Assembly (NCBI GenBank): GCA_003520745.1
Contig: DOUE01000026.1
Location: 1 to 27,074 of the forward strand
Direction of reading: 5' to 3'
DNA length: 27,074 bases
Origin: Erysipelotrichaceae bacterium
GTDB taxonomy: Bacteria > Bacillota_I > Bacilli_A > Erysipelotrichales > Erysipelotrichaceae
Made by a program: the position numbers and the translations under genes. Positions 14,752 to 21,607 of the stretch are shown here, piece after piece; positions within the stretch are counted from its first letter, which is position 1; each line of letters begins with the position of its first letter. The notes under the pieces were generated by a model that saw nothing but the letters and a program-made list of their open reading frames with translations, did not search any database and was not told the origin of the DNA.

Positions 14752-15241
14752 AGTAGAAAAGTGCGTGGCTTCTTCGCTCCAGGATCGCGATGTCTTGGAA
14801 AACACCGAACCTGTCATGGCCGAGTTTCTCATGGATCCCGACCAAGCGGAACCCGCAGGCTTCCTGAAGTTTGATGCTTGCGAGATTGCTTGCGAAGGTT
14901 TTCGAATATAAAGTCCAGAACCCTGCCTTTTCGCCCGCTTCGATCGCATACGACAACAATGCTTTCCCGATCCCTTTGCCCTGATGGTTCGAATCGACAT
15001 AGATGCTGACTTCGGCGACGCCGCGGTAGGCATAACGATCGGAGAAAGGGGACAAGGTGCACCATCCGACGATTTCGTCTTCATCACGCATCACGAAACG
15101 AAGGTCGGGGTGTTGCTTGGCGCTCCACGATGAAAATTCCGGACATTCAAGTAAAACGCTAGCACCTCCGTGATCGATGGCTTGCGTATAGATGCGTGCG
15201 ACATCCTTCCAATCCGAATCCATCATTTTTTCAATCATCAT
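14750..15241 (-). CDS. GNAT acetyltransferase, phosphinothricin-acetyltransferase-like (Pat family)
   Basis: 163 aa. The acetyl-CoA loop is HQGKGIG (86-92), preceded by the strand VAEVSIYVDS. Family features include the early EFSSWSAKQHPDLRFVMRDEDEIVGW, the SPFSDRYAYRGVAE segment, SNLASIKLQEACGFRLVG and the ending GHDRFGVFQDIAILER, close to the GHKFGRWLDV/GHDRFGVWQD ending of Pat/YwnH enzymes, which acetylate small amines such as phosphinothricin or methionine sulfoximine. Two adjacent ATG codons (15241 and 15238) are possible; the first forms an ATGA overlap with the upstream gene. Being last in a potassium operon is unusual; it may simply be carried along. Confidence 0.85.
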   Translation of the reverse strand: MMIEKMMDSDWKDVARIYTQAIDHGGASVLLECPEFSSWSAKQHPDLRFVMRDEDEIVGWCTLSPFSDRYAYRGVAEVSIYVDSNHQGKGIGKALLSYAIEAGEKAGFWTLYSKTFASNLASIKLQEACGFRLVGIHEKLGHDRFGVFQDIAILERRSHALFY

Positions 15242-15756
15242 TCCGTTTCTTCCTCGCTCTGATGGCCGTGTACCCTCTTGGGTTTTACGGTATGGTAAAA
15301 GTATACACCAATCCCCAGAGTGAGAAAAGCCAGGAATCCAAAGACGATCACTTTCAGCGAATCGATCGGATGTTCCGTCGGCGAACCTGCCTTGATGACC
15401 GTGATCGAAGAAGCATGCAGATCCATTTCCCCGCCGTGTTCATCGCAGGAATTATAGAAAATCGCAGAGAATCGTAGGGTATCCCCGGTATGATGGTAGT
15501 CTCCGAAGTACTTTATCTTCTTCGCTTCGTCAAGCGGGACATACACCCCGATCGCATTGGTCCCGTCGTTGATGTTGACCCATGCGAATTCTCCACGCTC
15601 CAGGACTTCGCCGATCGCCTCGGCTTCGATGGTCACGACCACCCCGTCCAACAGACTTGCGTTTTCGACCAACTCGTTGATCGTCCATTTCGAAGCATGG
15701 ACGGGTAAGGCGAACAAGAAAAACAAGAAAACGAGGATTACGCTCTTTTTAACCAT
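15238..15756 (-). CDS. Membrane-anchored OB-fold-like protein of the Trk operon
   Basis: 172 aa. A signal peptide (1-21, KKSVILVFLFFLFALPVHA with a likely cut after HASK or VHA) is followed by a beta-rich region of about 105 residues: TINELVENASLLDGVVVTIEAEAIGEVLERGEFAWVNINDGTNAIGVYVP. This reads as an OB-fold of the kind in exported tRNA-anticodon-like or YdeI-like domains. A transmembrane helix (about 134-155) and a charged His/Glu-rich tail follow, so the OB domain should face outside and the tail inside. The start overlaps the end of trkH by 19 bp, and its stop overlaps the acetyltransferase start, so it is firmly in the operon. Its role is unknown; binding of a ligand or of TrkH is inference. 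Confidence 0.75.
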   Translation of the reverse strand: MVKKSVILVFLFFLFALPVHASKWTINELVENASLLDGVVVTIEAEAIGEVLERGEFAWVNINDGTNAIGVYVPLDEAKKIKYFGDYHHTGDTLRFSAIFYNSCDEHGGEMDLHASSITVIKAGSPTEHPIDSLKVIVFGFLAFLTLGIGVYFYHTVKPKRVHGHQSEEETE

Positions 15757-17264
15757 GTTTTCACTCCTTGCGCCATGACACCGATCAGTGCGAACACCGA
15801 CAGGAATTCCAATCGGCCGAGATACATCGCAAAAATATAATAGATTTTCATCGCCGAAGGCATGGTCGTCGCGGTGATGCCGATCGAAAGACCGACGTTA
15901 CCGCTGATGGATGCCGCTTCGAACATCGAATCGACGACGGGATAGCCGAAGTACGCCCCCAACATCGTCGCCCCGGTGAACATAAGGAGATAAAGGAAGA
16001 TGATGGTACTTGAAGTACGGACGACCGCGTCGTCCAACACCATGTCCTTGATGTGATGATACTTTTCGATTTTGACGCGGCGTTCCGAAGTCAGAAGCTT
16101 GCGCATGTCCGCGAAGAACGCTTTGACGACGATGCCGACACGTAAGCCTTTGAATCCGCCGGCGGTCGAACAGGCACTCCCCCCCACCAACATGACGAGA
16201 GTGATCGCAAGCATGCCCAAGGGTCCCCATTCCAGGATGAACTGACGGGCGAACACGGTACCGAAACCGGTCGTGGTGTTGGCGGAGACGATGTTGAAGA
16301 CGACACGGCGGAACAGTGCGACCGAATCCGAATACAATCCGGATTTCGCCAAGGCGACCGCCGCGATGGCAGATCCCGTCAACGAGGTGATCAGGAAACT
16401 CTGGATTTCGATGTTCTTCAAGAACTCCATCTTCTTGCCTTTGATGATGGCATAATGCAGACCGAAGTTCATCGAACCCAGAATGAAGAAGAGGATGGAA
16501 ACCACTTCAAACGAGAAACTATGATAGAACATGATGTTTTGCTGATTCGGGGCGAATCCACCCGTACTCCATCCCGCCATGAACATAAACAACCCGTGGA
16601 GGAAGGCGTTGGTCGGATTCAACCCGATCAGAAGTCCAGTGATGAATAAGGTGGAAGTACCGATGAAAAGATAAACCATGCTGATGATCCAAATGATTTG
16701 CGTCGTGCCCCGGACATTGGGGACCAAGGCGACATCCTTGCCTTCACCGACATAGAACTTGTACGCGCCGGCCATTTCACGGACCAGGAAAGAGAGTGCC
16801 AGAACCACCATGCCTTGACCCCCGATGAACGTCAGCATATGGCGCCAGAGATTCAGACCGATCGAAATGTGATCCAAGTCCTGCAGCAGAAAGACGCCTG
16901 TGGTGGTGAATCCGCTCATGACATCGAAGGTCGCGTCGAGCAATGAATTCATGTGACCGCTGAGCAGATAGGGGATCGCACAGAGAAACATCAAGACGAA
17001 CCAAGACAATGAAGCCACGACGAATCCGTGTTTCCACATCAACCTTCCGTTGTGGAGACGAGTGTTACGGCCAAACAATACCAACACCATCCCTAAACTC
17101 AATGAAATGAAGAGTGAGATCAGAAAATCCAACACGACGTTCCACTCACGAAACAAGGCGGAGGCACTTGCCGGCAAAATCATGAACAGACTCATGCCGA
17201 CGATGATGTAACCGGTGTAGTACGAAATGATCCCAAGCGTGGGATGTTTGATTTCCTTTACCAT
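15738..17264 (-). CDS. trkH: TrkH/KtrB-family potassium uptake channel subunit
   Basis: 508 aa integral membrane protein that conducts K+ inward, gated by the cytoplasmic RCK proteins. All four pore-loop filters are visible: SGFTTTG (117-123), STGG (233-236), NTTTG (329-333) and SGNVG (454-458), each with the conserved Gly that coordinates K+. The intramembrane gate region GGSACSTAGGFKG (361-373) is the classic TrkH wording. Length (about 480-510) and the extra N-terminal spans fit TrkH rather than the shorter KtrB. I chose the ATG at 17264, with GGTGAT upstream; it overlaps the small gene before it by 7 bp. The operon supplies two RCK proteins. Confidence 0.93.
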   Translation of the reverse strand: MVKEIKHPTLGIISYYTGYIIVGMSLFMILPASASALFREWNVVLDFLISLFISLSLGMVLVLFGRNTRLHNGRLMWKHGFVVASLSWFVLMFLCAIPYLLSGHMNSLLDATFDVMSGFTTTGVFLLQDLDHISIGLNLWRHMLTFIGGQGMVVLALSFLVREMAGAYKFYVGEGKDVALVPNVRGTTQIIWIISMVYLFIGTSTLFITGLLIGLNPTNAFLHGLFMFMAGWSTGGFAPNQQNIMFYHSFSFEVVSILFFILGSMNFGLHYAIIKGKKMEFLKNIEIQSFLITSLTGSAIAAVALAKSGLYSDSVALFRRVVFNIVSANTTTGFGTVFARQFILEWGPLGMLAITLVMLVGGSACSTAGGFKGLRVGIVVKAFFADMRKLLTSERRVKIEKYHHIKDMVLDDAVVRTSSTIIFLYLLMFTGATMLGAYFGYPVVDSMFEAASISGNVGLSIGITATTMPSAMKIYYIFAMYLGRLEFLSVFALIGVMAQGVKTWLKRA

Positions 17265-17392
17265 GGAATCACCGAGATGATCCACGACAAGAGAAACAAA
17301 GCGATCGTATAGAGGACCATCCATCCAATCTCGCTGGCATAACCGACCGCATCCGATTTGAATGTCGCCCGGTTGAAATTAAAGCGTTTCAT
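17258..17392 (-). CDS. 44-residue single-span membrane protein between trkA and trkH
   Basis: A short open frame, easily missed because of its size. It starts three bases after the second trkA-like stop with AAGGGA 7 bp upstream, and its TAA stop overlaps the trkH start by 7 bp, the same tight coupling as its neighbours. The first 20 residues are basic and polar (MKRFNFNRATFKSD), then residues 24-43 form one hydrophobic helix (WMVLYTIALFLLSWIISVIP). By the positive-inside rule the N terminus is cytoplasmic. It could be a small Trk subunit, comparable in kind to KdpF of the Kdp pump, but I recognise no family. It fills the whole gap between trkA and trkH, which makes chance less likely. Confidence 0.62.
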   Translation of the reverse strand: MKRFNFNRATFKSDAVGYASEIGWMVLYTIALFLLSWIISVIPW

Positions 17393-17395
17393 GGC

Positions 17396-18055
17396 TTATC
17401 CCTTGCATACGCTTTTACGTAGCGTCTGCATGCTTTCTTTGTCGGTTACGACCAACACTTCATCGTTCAGAAGCAACATGGAATCCCCGCGGGGGTAGAT
17501 GACTTTCCCGTTGCGGACAATCGATACGACGACGCAATCCAACGGTAGGTTGATGGCCTTGATGGGCAAGTCGATCCATTTCGATGTCGGCTGGATATGG
17601 ACTTCAGCCAACACCATCGATCCCATCTCAAAGGTCTGCACGATGCGTACCGAGTCGTTGTCCACTTCATATTCGATCAGGTCGGCGATGACTTCCGTAC
17701 TGCATACCGTTTTATCGACACCCAAGGCCTTAAACATTTCGATGTTTTTAGGATTGTTGATGCGTGCGATCGTCTTCGCCACGTTGAAACTGGCTTTGGC
17801 GATCTGACAAACCACCAGGTTCTCTTCATCGCTTCCCGTCACCGCAGCGACCAATTCCACTTTCTGAATCCCGGCATCGTTTAAAACGTCGATGTCCGAG
17901 CCATCGCCGCATTGTACTTCGATATTCAACTCTTCCGAAATCCTCTGGGCGGTCAGCGGATCTTTCTCGATCAGGGTGATTTCCATCCCTTTTTCATTGA
18001 GGGTCTTTACCAGATAATAGCCGACCTTCCCTCCACCGACGATGATTGCTTTCAT
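17396..18055 (-). CDS. TrkA/KtrA-family RCK protein (second copy)
   Basis: 219 aa cytoplasmic gating protein. N-terminal RCK_N Rossmann domain (1-120) begins with MKAIIVGGGKVGYYLVKTL, the nucleotide loop GGGKVG (7-12) and an acidic residue (ITLIEKD) that would bind the ribose of NAD(H) or ATP/ADP. A C-terminal RCK_C domain (about 135-219; VLAEVHI, then PRGDSMLLLNDEVLVVTD) binds a regulatory ligand, often cyclic di-AMP in Gram-positive relatives. Length is that of a single-RCK protein; E. coli TrkA has two such units in one chain. It follows the first RCK gene by 3 bp and precedes the small membrane protein gene. Confidence 0.9.
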   Translation of the reverse strand: MKAIIVGGGKVGYYLVKTLNEKGMEITLIEKDPLTAQRISEELNIEVQCGDGSDIDVLNDAGIQKVELVAAVTGSDEENLVVCQIAKASFNVAKTIARINNPKNIEMFKALGVDKTVCSTEVIADLIEYEVDNDSVRIVQTFEMGSMVLAEVHIQPTSKWIDLPIKAINLPLDCVVVSIVRNGKVIYPRGDSMLLLNDEVLVVTDKESMQTLRKSVCKG

Positions 18056-18058
18056 ACC

Positions 18059-18703
18059 TTACTCCTTCACGTAATCATGTAGTTTTTGACGATTCTTGAC
18101 ATGCAAGGTGACGACGAGGCCGTCGCCTTCCTTGATTTTGCTATGCTTGAGCACGGGCAGAATGACCGTGCCTTCCCTCTCGATCGCCGAAACGATCGAC
18201 TCCGTCTTCACTTCCAATTCCTCCACCGAAAAGTTCGGTTCGCGATGATTGACGACGCGAACGACTTCAAACCCCTGCCCCAATTGGGAGAGTTTCTCGG
18301 TGGTCGCCAACGCCATCCTCCCCAGCAATGAATTGACACCCATGCGGATGGGACTGATCACTTCGATGTTGAGGGCGTCGTAGACATGGCGGCGCCCCGG
18401 ATCGACCACCTGGGCGATGACCCGTTTCACGTTGAAAATCTTGGTCGCCACCAAGGAAACGGTGATGTTGATGTTGTCGTCGTCGGTCAGCGCCAACACC
18501 GCGTCGGCTTTTTCGATCCCAGCCCCGATCAGATTGTCGTGGTCGAATTCGATGCCTTTGGTAATGAAGCCGTTAAAGCCTTGACCCAAGGCATACAATT
18601 TTTCGCCGTCGCGTTCAACGACGGAAATGTTATGATTTTGATTCGCAAGTTCTTTGGCGACGATGGATCCGATCTTCCCGCATCCTACGATTACGATATA
18701 CAT
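18059..18703 (-). CDS. TrkA/KtrA-family RCK protein (first copy)
   Basis: 214 aa, first gene of the potassium operon. Nucleotide loop VGCGKIGSIVAKEL (6-19) with GCGKIG, then ISVVERD for ribose binding, and KADAVLALTDDDNINITVSLVAT, typical of RCK_N. RCK_C occupies about 135-214, ending GDGLVVTLHVKNRQKLHDYV. It differs clearly from the adjacent RCK protein, so the two likely form a heteromeric ring on TrkH, or a two-chain version of the double-RCK E. coli TrkA (inference). GGGAG precedes the ATG by 7 bp. An inverted repeat lies at its promoter. Confidence 0.9.
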   Translation of the reverse strand: MYIVIVGCGKIGSIVAKELANQNHNISVVERDGEKLYALGQGFNGFITKGIEFDHDNLIGAGIEKADAVLALTDDDNINITVSLVATKIFNVKRVIAQVVDPGRRHVYDALNIEVISPIRMGVNSLLGRMALATTEKLSQLGQGFEVVRVVNHREPNFSVEELEVKTESIVSAIEREGTVILPVLKHSKIKEGDGLVVTLHVKNRQKLHDYVKE

Positions 18704-18742
18704 GGCATCTCCCTTAAAAGGACAGTGGTCCTCTAACAGGGT

Positions 18743-18772
18743 ATATTGTATCTTTTTAGGTATAAAAAAGAT
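18743..18772. promoter_or_regulatory. Promoter region with inverted repeat upstream of the Trk operon
   Basis: On the minus strand TACAAT (about 18746-18751) is a likely -10. Overlapping it and the spacer is a perfect 8-bp inverted repeat with a 7-bp centre, ATCTTTTT-N7-AAAAAGAT (18750-18757 and 18765-18772). The -35 is weak, which fits an activated or repressed promoter. A copy of GGTATAAAAAAG from this region (18759-18770) recurs at 18801-18812. Confidence 0.4.
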
Positions 18773-18805
18773 GTTAAGACGGAAAGCGTACTATAAATTC
18801 GGTAT

Positions 18806-18830
18806 AAAAAAGGATCTATTCCCATAGACC
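18806..18830 (-). terminator. Terminator after the nuclease gene
   Basis: On the minus strand GGTCTAT and ATAGATCC pair with one bulged base around a 4-nt loop and are followed by six T residues. The hairpin covers the last codons of the nuclease. Confidence 0.6.
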
Positions 18831-19322
18831 CTTGTTGTTTTCCCTGGCTTCTTGCGTGAATTCCGTAAAGTAATCTTGATAATTGACATCGGGTTGATAG
18901 GTCATCCCTTGCGCATAGCCTTCAAGGAGGATGATCGCGTTCAGCATCCCTTCCCGGATTTCTTTTTCATCGAACTCTTTTGGTTCAATGATCCACACAT
19001 ATCTCAACAATCTTCCATACTTGTCCATATCGTTGACATCCTTTTCAAGATAGACGATGTCGATCTCCGCCATCCTTTGCGTGAGGTAAGCCGAGGACTT
19101 CCTTCCGTCTTCGGTATTGTAGTCGGGATTGTTGTGGACGGATTCCGGTGCGTTGATTCCGATCAACCGCACGGTTTCATTCCCCATCCCCCGATCGACC
19201 ACGATCGTATCGCCATCGACCACACGGATGAAGGTCGCTCTCTCGACATCGGTTCGGGTCAGATTGCATGCGCTAAGAAACAAGACGATACAGAATGTCA
19301 GGATGTAGTTAATGGTCCTCAT
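18816..19322 (-). CDS. Lipoprotein thermonuclease (staphylococcal-nuclease domain)
   Basis: 168 aa secreted nuclease that cleaves DNA and RNA with Ca2+. A lipobox LSAC (16-19) puts the lipid on Cys19, anchoring it outside the membrane. The SNase fold follows: FIRVVDGDTIVV, RLIGINAPES, EKDVNDMDKYGRLLRYVW and EARENNKGLW. Catalytic residues equivalent to Arg35, Glu43 and Arg87 of the Staphylococcus enzyme are Arg52, Glu60 and Arg104, and the Ca2+-binding Asp residues are in VDGDT (36 and 38). Its start overlaps the LysR gene by 14 bp, so the two are co-transcribed. The role may be nucleic-acid scavenging. Confidence 0.9.
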   Translation of the reverse strand: MRTINYILTFCIVLFLSACNLTRTDVERATFIRVVDGDTIVVDRGMGNETVRLIGINAPESVHNNPDYNTEDGRKSSAYLTQRMAEIDIVYLEKDVNDMDKYGRLLRYVWIIEPKEFDEKEIREGMLNAIILLEGYAQGMTYQPDVNYQDYFTEFTQEARENNKGLWE

Positions 19323-20181
19323 TTTCGTTTTCCTCGATTCGTTTCAGCAGCGTTTCAATCGGCACGGTCATCGCCTTGTCGCGATGCATGATCCAGCTGA
19401 CCGTCCGCTTCAATTCGATGCCGTTCAGTTTGATCACCTTGAGTTGTCCGCCTTGTATGTTTTCCTTGGCGACACCCCGCGGCAACAACGTGTATCCCAA
19501 TCCTTCCGATACCGCCCGCTTGATGATTTCGATCGACGAGCTACTCCAGATCACATTCAAATGGATGCCCTTCTGTGCCATCATCTCGTCGATGTAAGCC
19601 CGGTTACTGCTTTCGGCTTCTCTGAGGATCATTGGAAGTCGAATCAAGTCCGTGACATGAACCTGATCGAAGTCCGTCTCCATCTTTCCAAGAAGCACCA
19701 CGTCTTCCGTAAACAAGGTGTGTGTCGATAATTGCGGATAAGAGGATTGACCTTCGATGATCCCCACGTCGGCTTCGTTTTCCAACACCATCTTCTGGAT
19801 CACGGGCGAGATATGGACATTGACCCGGATGTACCACTGAGGCTGGGTTTCCTGAATCCACTTCATCGCATCGATGAAACGTCCATGGGAACTCGCGACA
19901 CCGACGCCGACCCTGATTTCCTGATTACGTACTGGTTGCTTCATTTCCTGTTCCATGGCACCGTACTCGCGGATCAATTCATTCACATGACCCAACAGCA
20001 CCCTTCCGCTCTGTGTAATATAGAAACGACGCGCTAACCGCTCGAACAATGCGCAAGCGTATTCTTCTTCCAACTCTTTGATCGCCAGGCTGACCGCCGG
20101 CTGTGCCATGTTGAGTCTCTTGGCGGCTTGGGACACGCTCCCCGTATCCGCGACTTCCTTGAAAATCCGTAGTTTTCTCAT
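19309..20181 (-). CDS. LysR-family transcriptional regulator
   Basis: 290 aa, a normal length for the family. Winged helix-turn-helix in the first 60 residues: LRIFKEVADTGSVSQAAKRLNMAQPAVSLAIKELEEEYACALFERLARRFYITQSG. A substrate-binding-like effector domain fills about 88-285, starting EIRVGVGVASSHGRF, with the family strand ADVGIIEG. It is divergent from the chromate-type transporter genes across a 97-bp AT-rich gap holding a T-N11-A palindrome, so it probably regulates them and itself. GGAGG precedes the ATG. The effector is not predictable, though an oxyanion is an obvious guess. Confidence 0.9.
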   Translation of the reverse strand: MRKLRIFKEVADTGSVSQAAKRLNMAQPAVSLAIKELEEEYACALFERLARRFYITQSGRVLLGHVNELIREYGAMEQEMKQPVRNQEIRVGVGVASSHGRFIDAMKWIQETQPQWYIRVNVHISPVIQKMVLENEADVGIIEGQSSYPQLSTHTLFTEDVVLLGKMETDFDQVHVTDLIRLPMILREAESSNRAYIDEMMAQKGIHLNVIWSSSSIEIIKRAVSEGLGYTLLPRGVAKENIQGGQLKVIKLNGIELKRTVSWIMHRDKAMTVPIETLLKRIEENENEDH

Positions 20182-20241
20182 CTTTCCTCCTTTCCATAAG
20201 ATTTTTATATATATATTTTATTATATTCTTATTATACAATC

Positions 20242-20261
20242 ATATGAAATTCATATACAAT
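20242..20261. promoter_or_regulatory. LysR-type operator and chromate-transporter promoter
   Basis: ATATGAAATTCATAT (20242-20256) is a perfect 15-bp palindrome containing T-N11-A, the LysR-family box. It overlaps the spacer and -10 (TACAAT, 20256-20261) of a plus-strand promoter whose -35 would be TATACA at 20233. Position between lysR and its divergent target is classic. Confidence 0.6.
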
Positions 20262-20278
20262 GACTTTGAGGTGATTCT

Positions 20279-20848
20279 ATGGAAAAACCAAGTTTATTCC
20301 GCCTGGCTTCCTCTTTCTTCAAAATCAACATGGTGACTTTCGGCGGTGGCTATTCGATCATCCCCGTTATCTCCAAAACCTATGTGGAAAAGTGGGGCTA
20401 CTTAAGCGAAGAAGAGATGTTGAACCTGATAGCGCTCTGTCCTTCCGTCCCGGGCGCCATGGCGGTCAACGCATCGGTCTTGGTCGGCTATCGTCTACGC
20501 GGTAAAACCGGTGCCCTCGTTTCGTTCATCGGGGCCATCCTTCCACCCTTGTTCATCATCACGGCGGTCTTCTATTTCTACGCCGAATTCCAATCCAACC
20601 AGATCATCCAAGCCGTCCTCAACGGAATGCGCGGCGCCGTCAGCGCCATCATGCTGTATGCGACGTTCAATATGGCCAAAGGGGCGCTCAAAAGCAATAA
20701 GATATTTTCGATCTTGATGATGAGTTCCATTTTTCTGATCGGTTACTTTTCGGATGTCCCGACCGTCGCCCTGATTCTATCGGCCGGAGCGATCGGTTTC
20801 TTCTACTTCAGGATCTTCAAGACCCTGGTTCTTAAGGGAGGTCTCTAA
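20279..20848 (+). CDS. Chromate-type (CHR family) transporter, first half
   Basis: 189 aa membrane protein, one of a pair of short-chain CHR proteins that together equal a full ChrA. The family opening is seen: LASSFFKINMVTFGGGYSIIP (the F-x-x-G-G-x-x-x-I-P motif), then LCPSVPGAMAVNASVLVGYRLRGKTGALVSFIGAILPP. About five hydrophobic segments follow. CHR proteins export chromate, with sulfate as competitor, but in many bacteria the true substrate is unknown. GAGGTGA precedes the ATG. The stop is one base before the next start, so both halves are translated together as an obligate pair. Confidence 0.88.
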   Translation: MEKPSLFRLASSFFKINMVTFGGGYSIIPVISKTYVEKWGYLSEEEMLNLIALCPSVPGAMAVNASVLVGYRLRGKTGALVSFIGAILPPLFIITAVFYFYAEFQSNQIIQAVLNGMRGAVSAIMLYATFNMAKGALKSNKIFSILMMSSIFLIGYFSDVPTVALILSAGAIGFFYFRIFKTLVLKGGL

Positions 20849-20849
20849 C

Positions 20850-21416
20850 ATGGCGATGCTTTGGGATTTGTTCGTCACGTTCCTGACGATCGGTTCGACC
20901 GCCTTCGGTGGAGGATATGCGGTCATGCCCTTGATTACCCGTTATGTCGTCGAAGAGAGGCAGTGGATCACGATCGTCGAATTGGCGGACGTCACCTCGA
21001 TCTCCCAGATGACCCCCGGTCCGATCATTTTGAATTCCGCGACCTTCGTCGGTGTTAAGATGGCGGGTTTCATGGGAGGCGTCGTCGCGACCCTGGGTTC
21101 CGTCCTTCCCTCGTTCATCCTCATCTTGATCCTGGGGTATTACTTCTTCAAACATTCCGACCTCGCCTTCATCCAAGCGATCCTGAGCGGACTTCGACCG
21201 GCCATCGTCGGTTTGATCCTGATTGCTTCCCTCGCCTTGATCCAGACTTCCCTGTTCAACGGGGCTTGGCCGGGGATGGAAGGTTCTTCCTTCAATCTCG
21301 TTGCGATCCTTACCTTCATCGTCGGAATCCTCATCAGTTCGAAAACGAAGATCGATACGCTGGGGATCGTTACGATCGGCGGGCTGATCGGATTGGCATC
21401 GTATTTCATCCTCTAG
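20850..21416 (+). CDS. Chromate-type (CHR family) transporter, second half
   Basis: 188 aa, the sister half. It opens with the same pattern: LFVTFLTIGSTAFGGGYAVMPLITRYVVEERQW, then LADVTSISQMTPGPIILNSATFVGVKMAGFMGGVVATLGSVLPSF, the hallmark P-G-P-x-x-x-x-A-T-F-V-G motif of CHR proteins. About five to six spans. The ribosome site AGGGAGG lies inside the end of the first gene. In Bacillus subtilis the comparable pair (ywrA/ywrB) must act together; the same is expected here. It ends at a strong terminator, so this is a two-gene operon facing away from lysR. Confidence 0.88.
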   Translation: MAMLWDLFVTFLTIGSTAFGGGYAVMPLITRYVVEERQWITIVELADVTSISQMTPGPIILNSATFVGVKMAGFMGGVVATLGSVLPSFILILILGYYFFKHSDLAFIQAILSGLRPAIVGLILIASLALIQTSLFNGAWPGMEGSSFNLVAILTFIVGILISSKTKIDTLGIVTIGGLIGLASYFIL

Positions 21417-21441
21417 GACAAGCTTAGGCTTGTCTTTTTTT
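21417..21441 (+). terminator. Terminator of the chromate-transporter operon
   Basis: Perfect 7-bp stem GACAAGC/GCTTGTC with a 4-nt loop, then seven T residues. Confidence 0.88.
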
Positions 21442-21518
21442 ACATCGACCATCATCGTCAAGCTGATTTCACTCTAGACGATGTCCTCTGATCGATTCAG
21501 GCATATCACTCCAAAATG

Positions 21519-21547
21519 TTGACATTTACTGTTTTCGGGACTACTGT
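21519..21547 (+). promoter_or_regulatory. Promoter of the SGNH hydrolase gene
   Basis: A perfect TTGACA (21519-21524), a 17-bp spacer and TACTGT (21542-21547), a poor -10. Transcription would start near 21554, about 54 bp before the ATG, so an upstream in-frame ATG at 21548 is unlikely to be used. Confidence 0.55.
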
Positions 21548-21607
21548 ATGGGTAGAGAATGGATGTTGGATATCATCAAGGTTATCGTACCTAAGGGAGG
21601 TCGAAAC

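Noticed and set aside
17265..17324. N-terminal extension of TrkH
   Set aside because: The extension reads through the 44-aa gene in another frame and gives a polar segment not typical of TrkH; the ATG at 17264 has a GGTGAT site.
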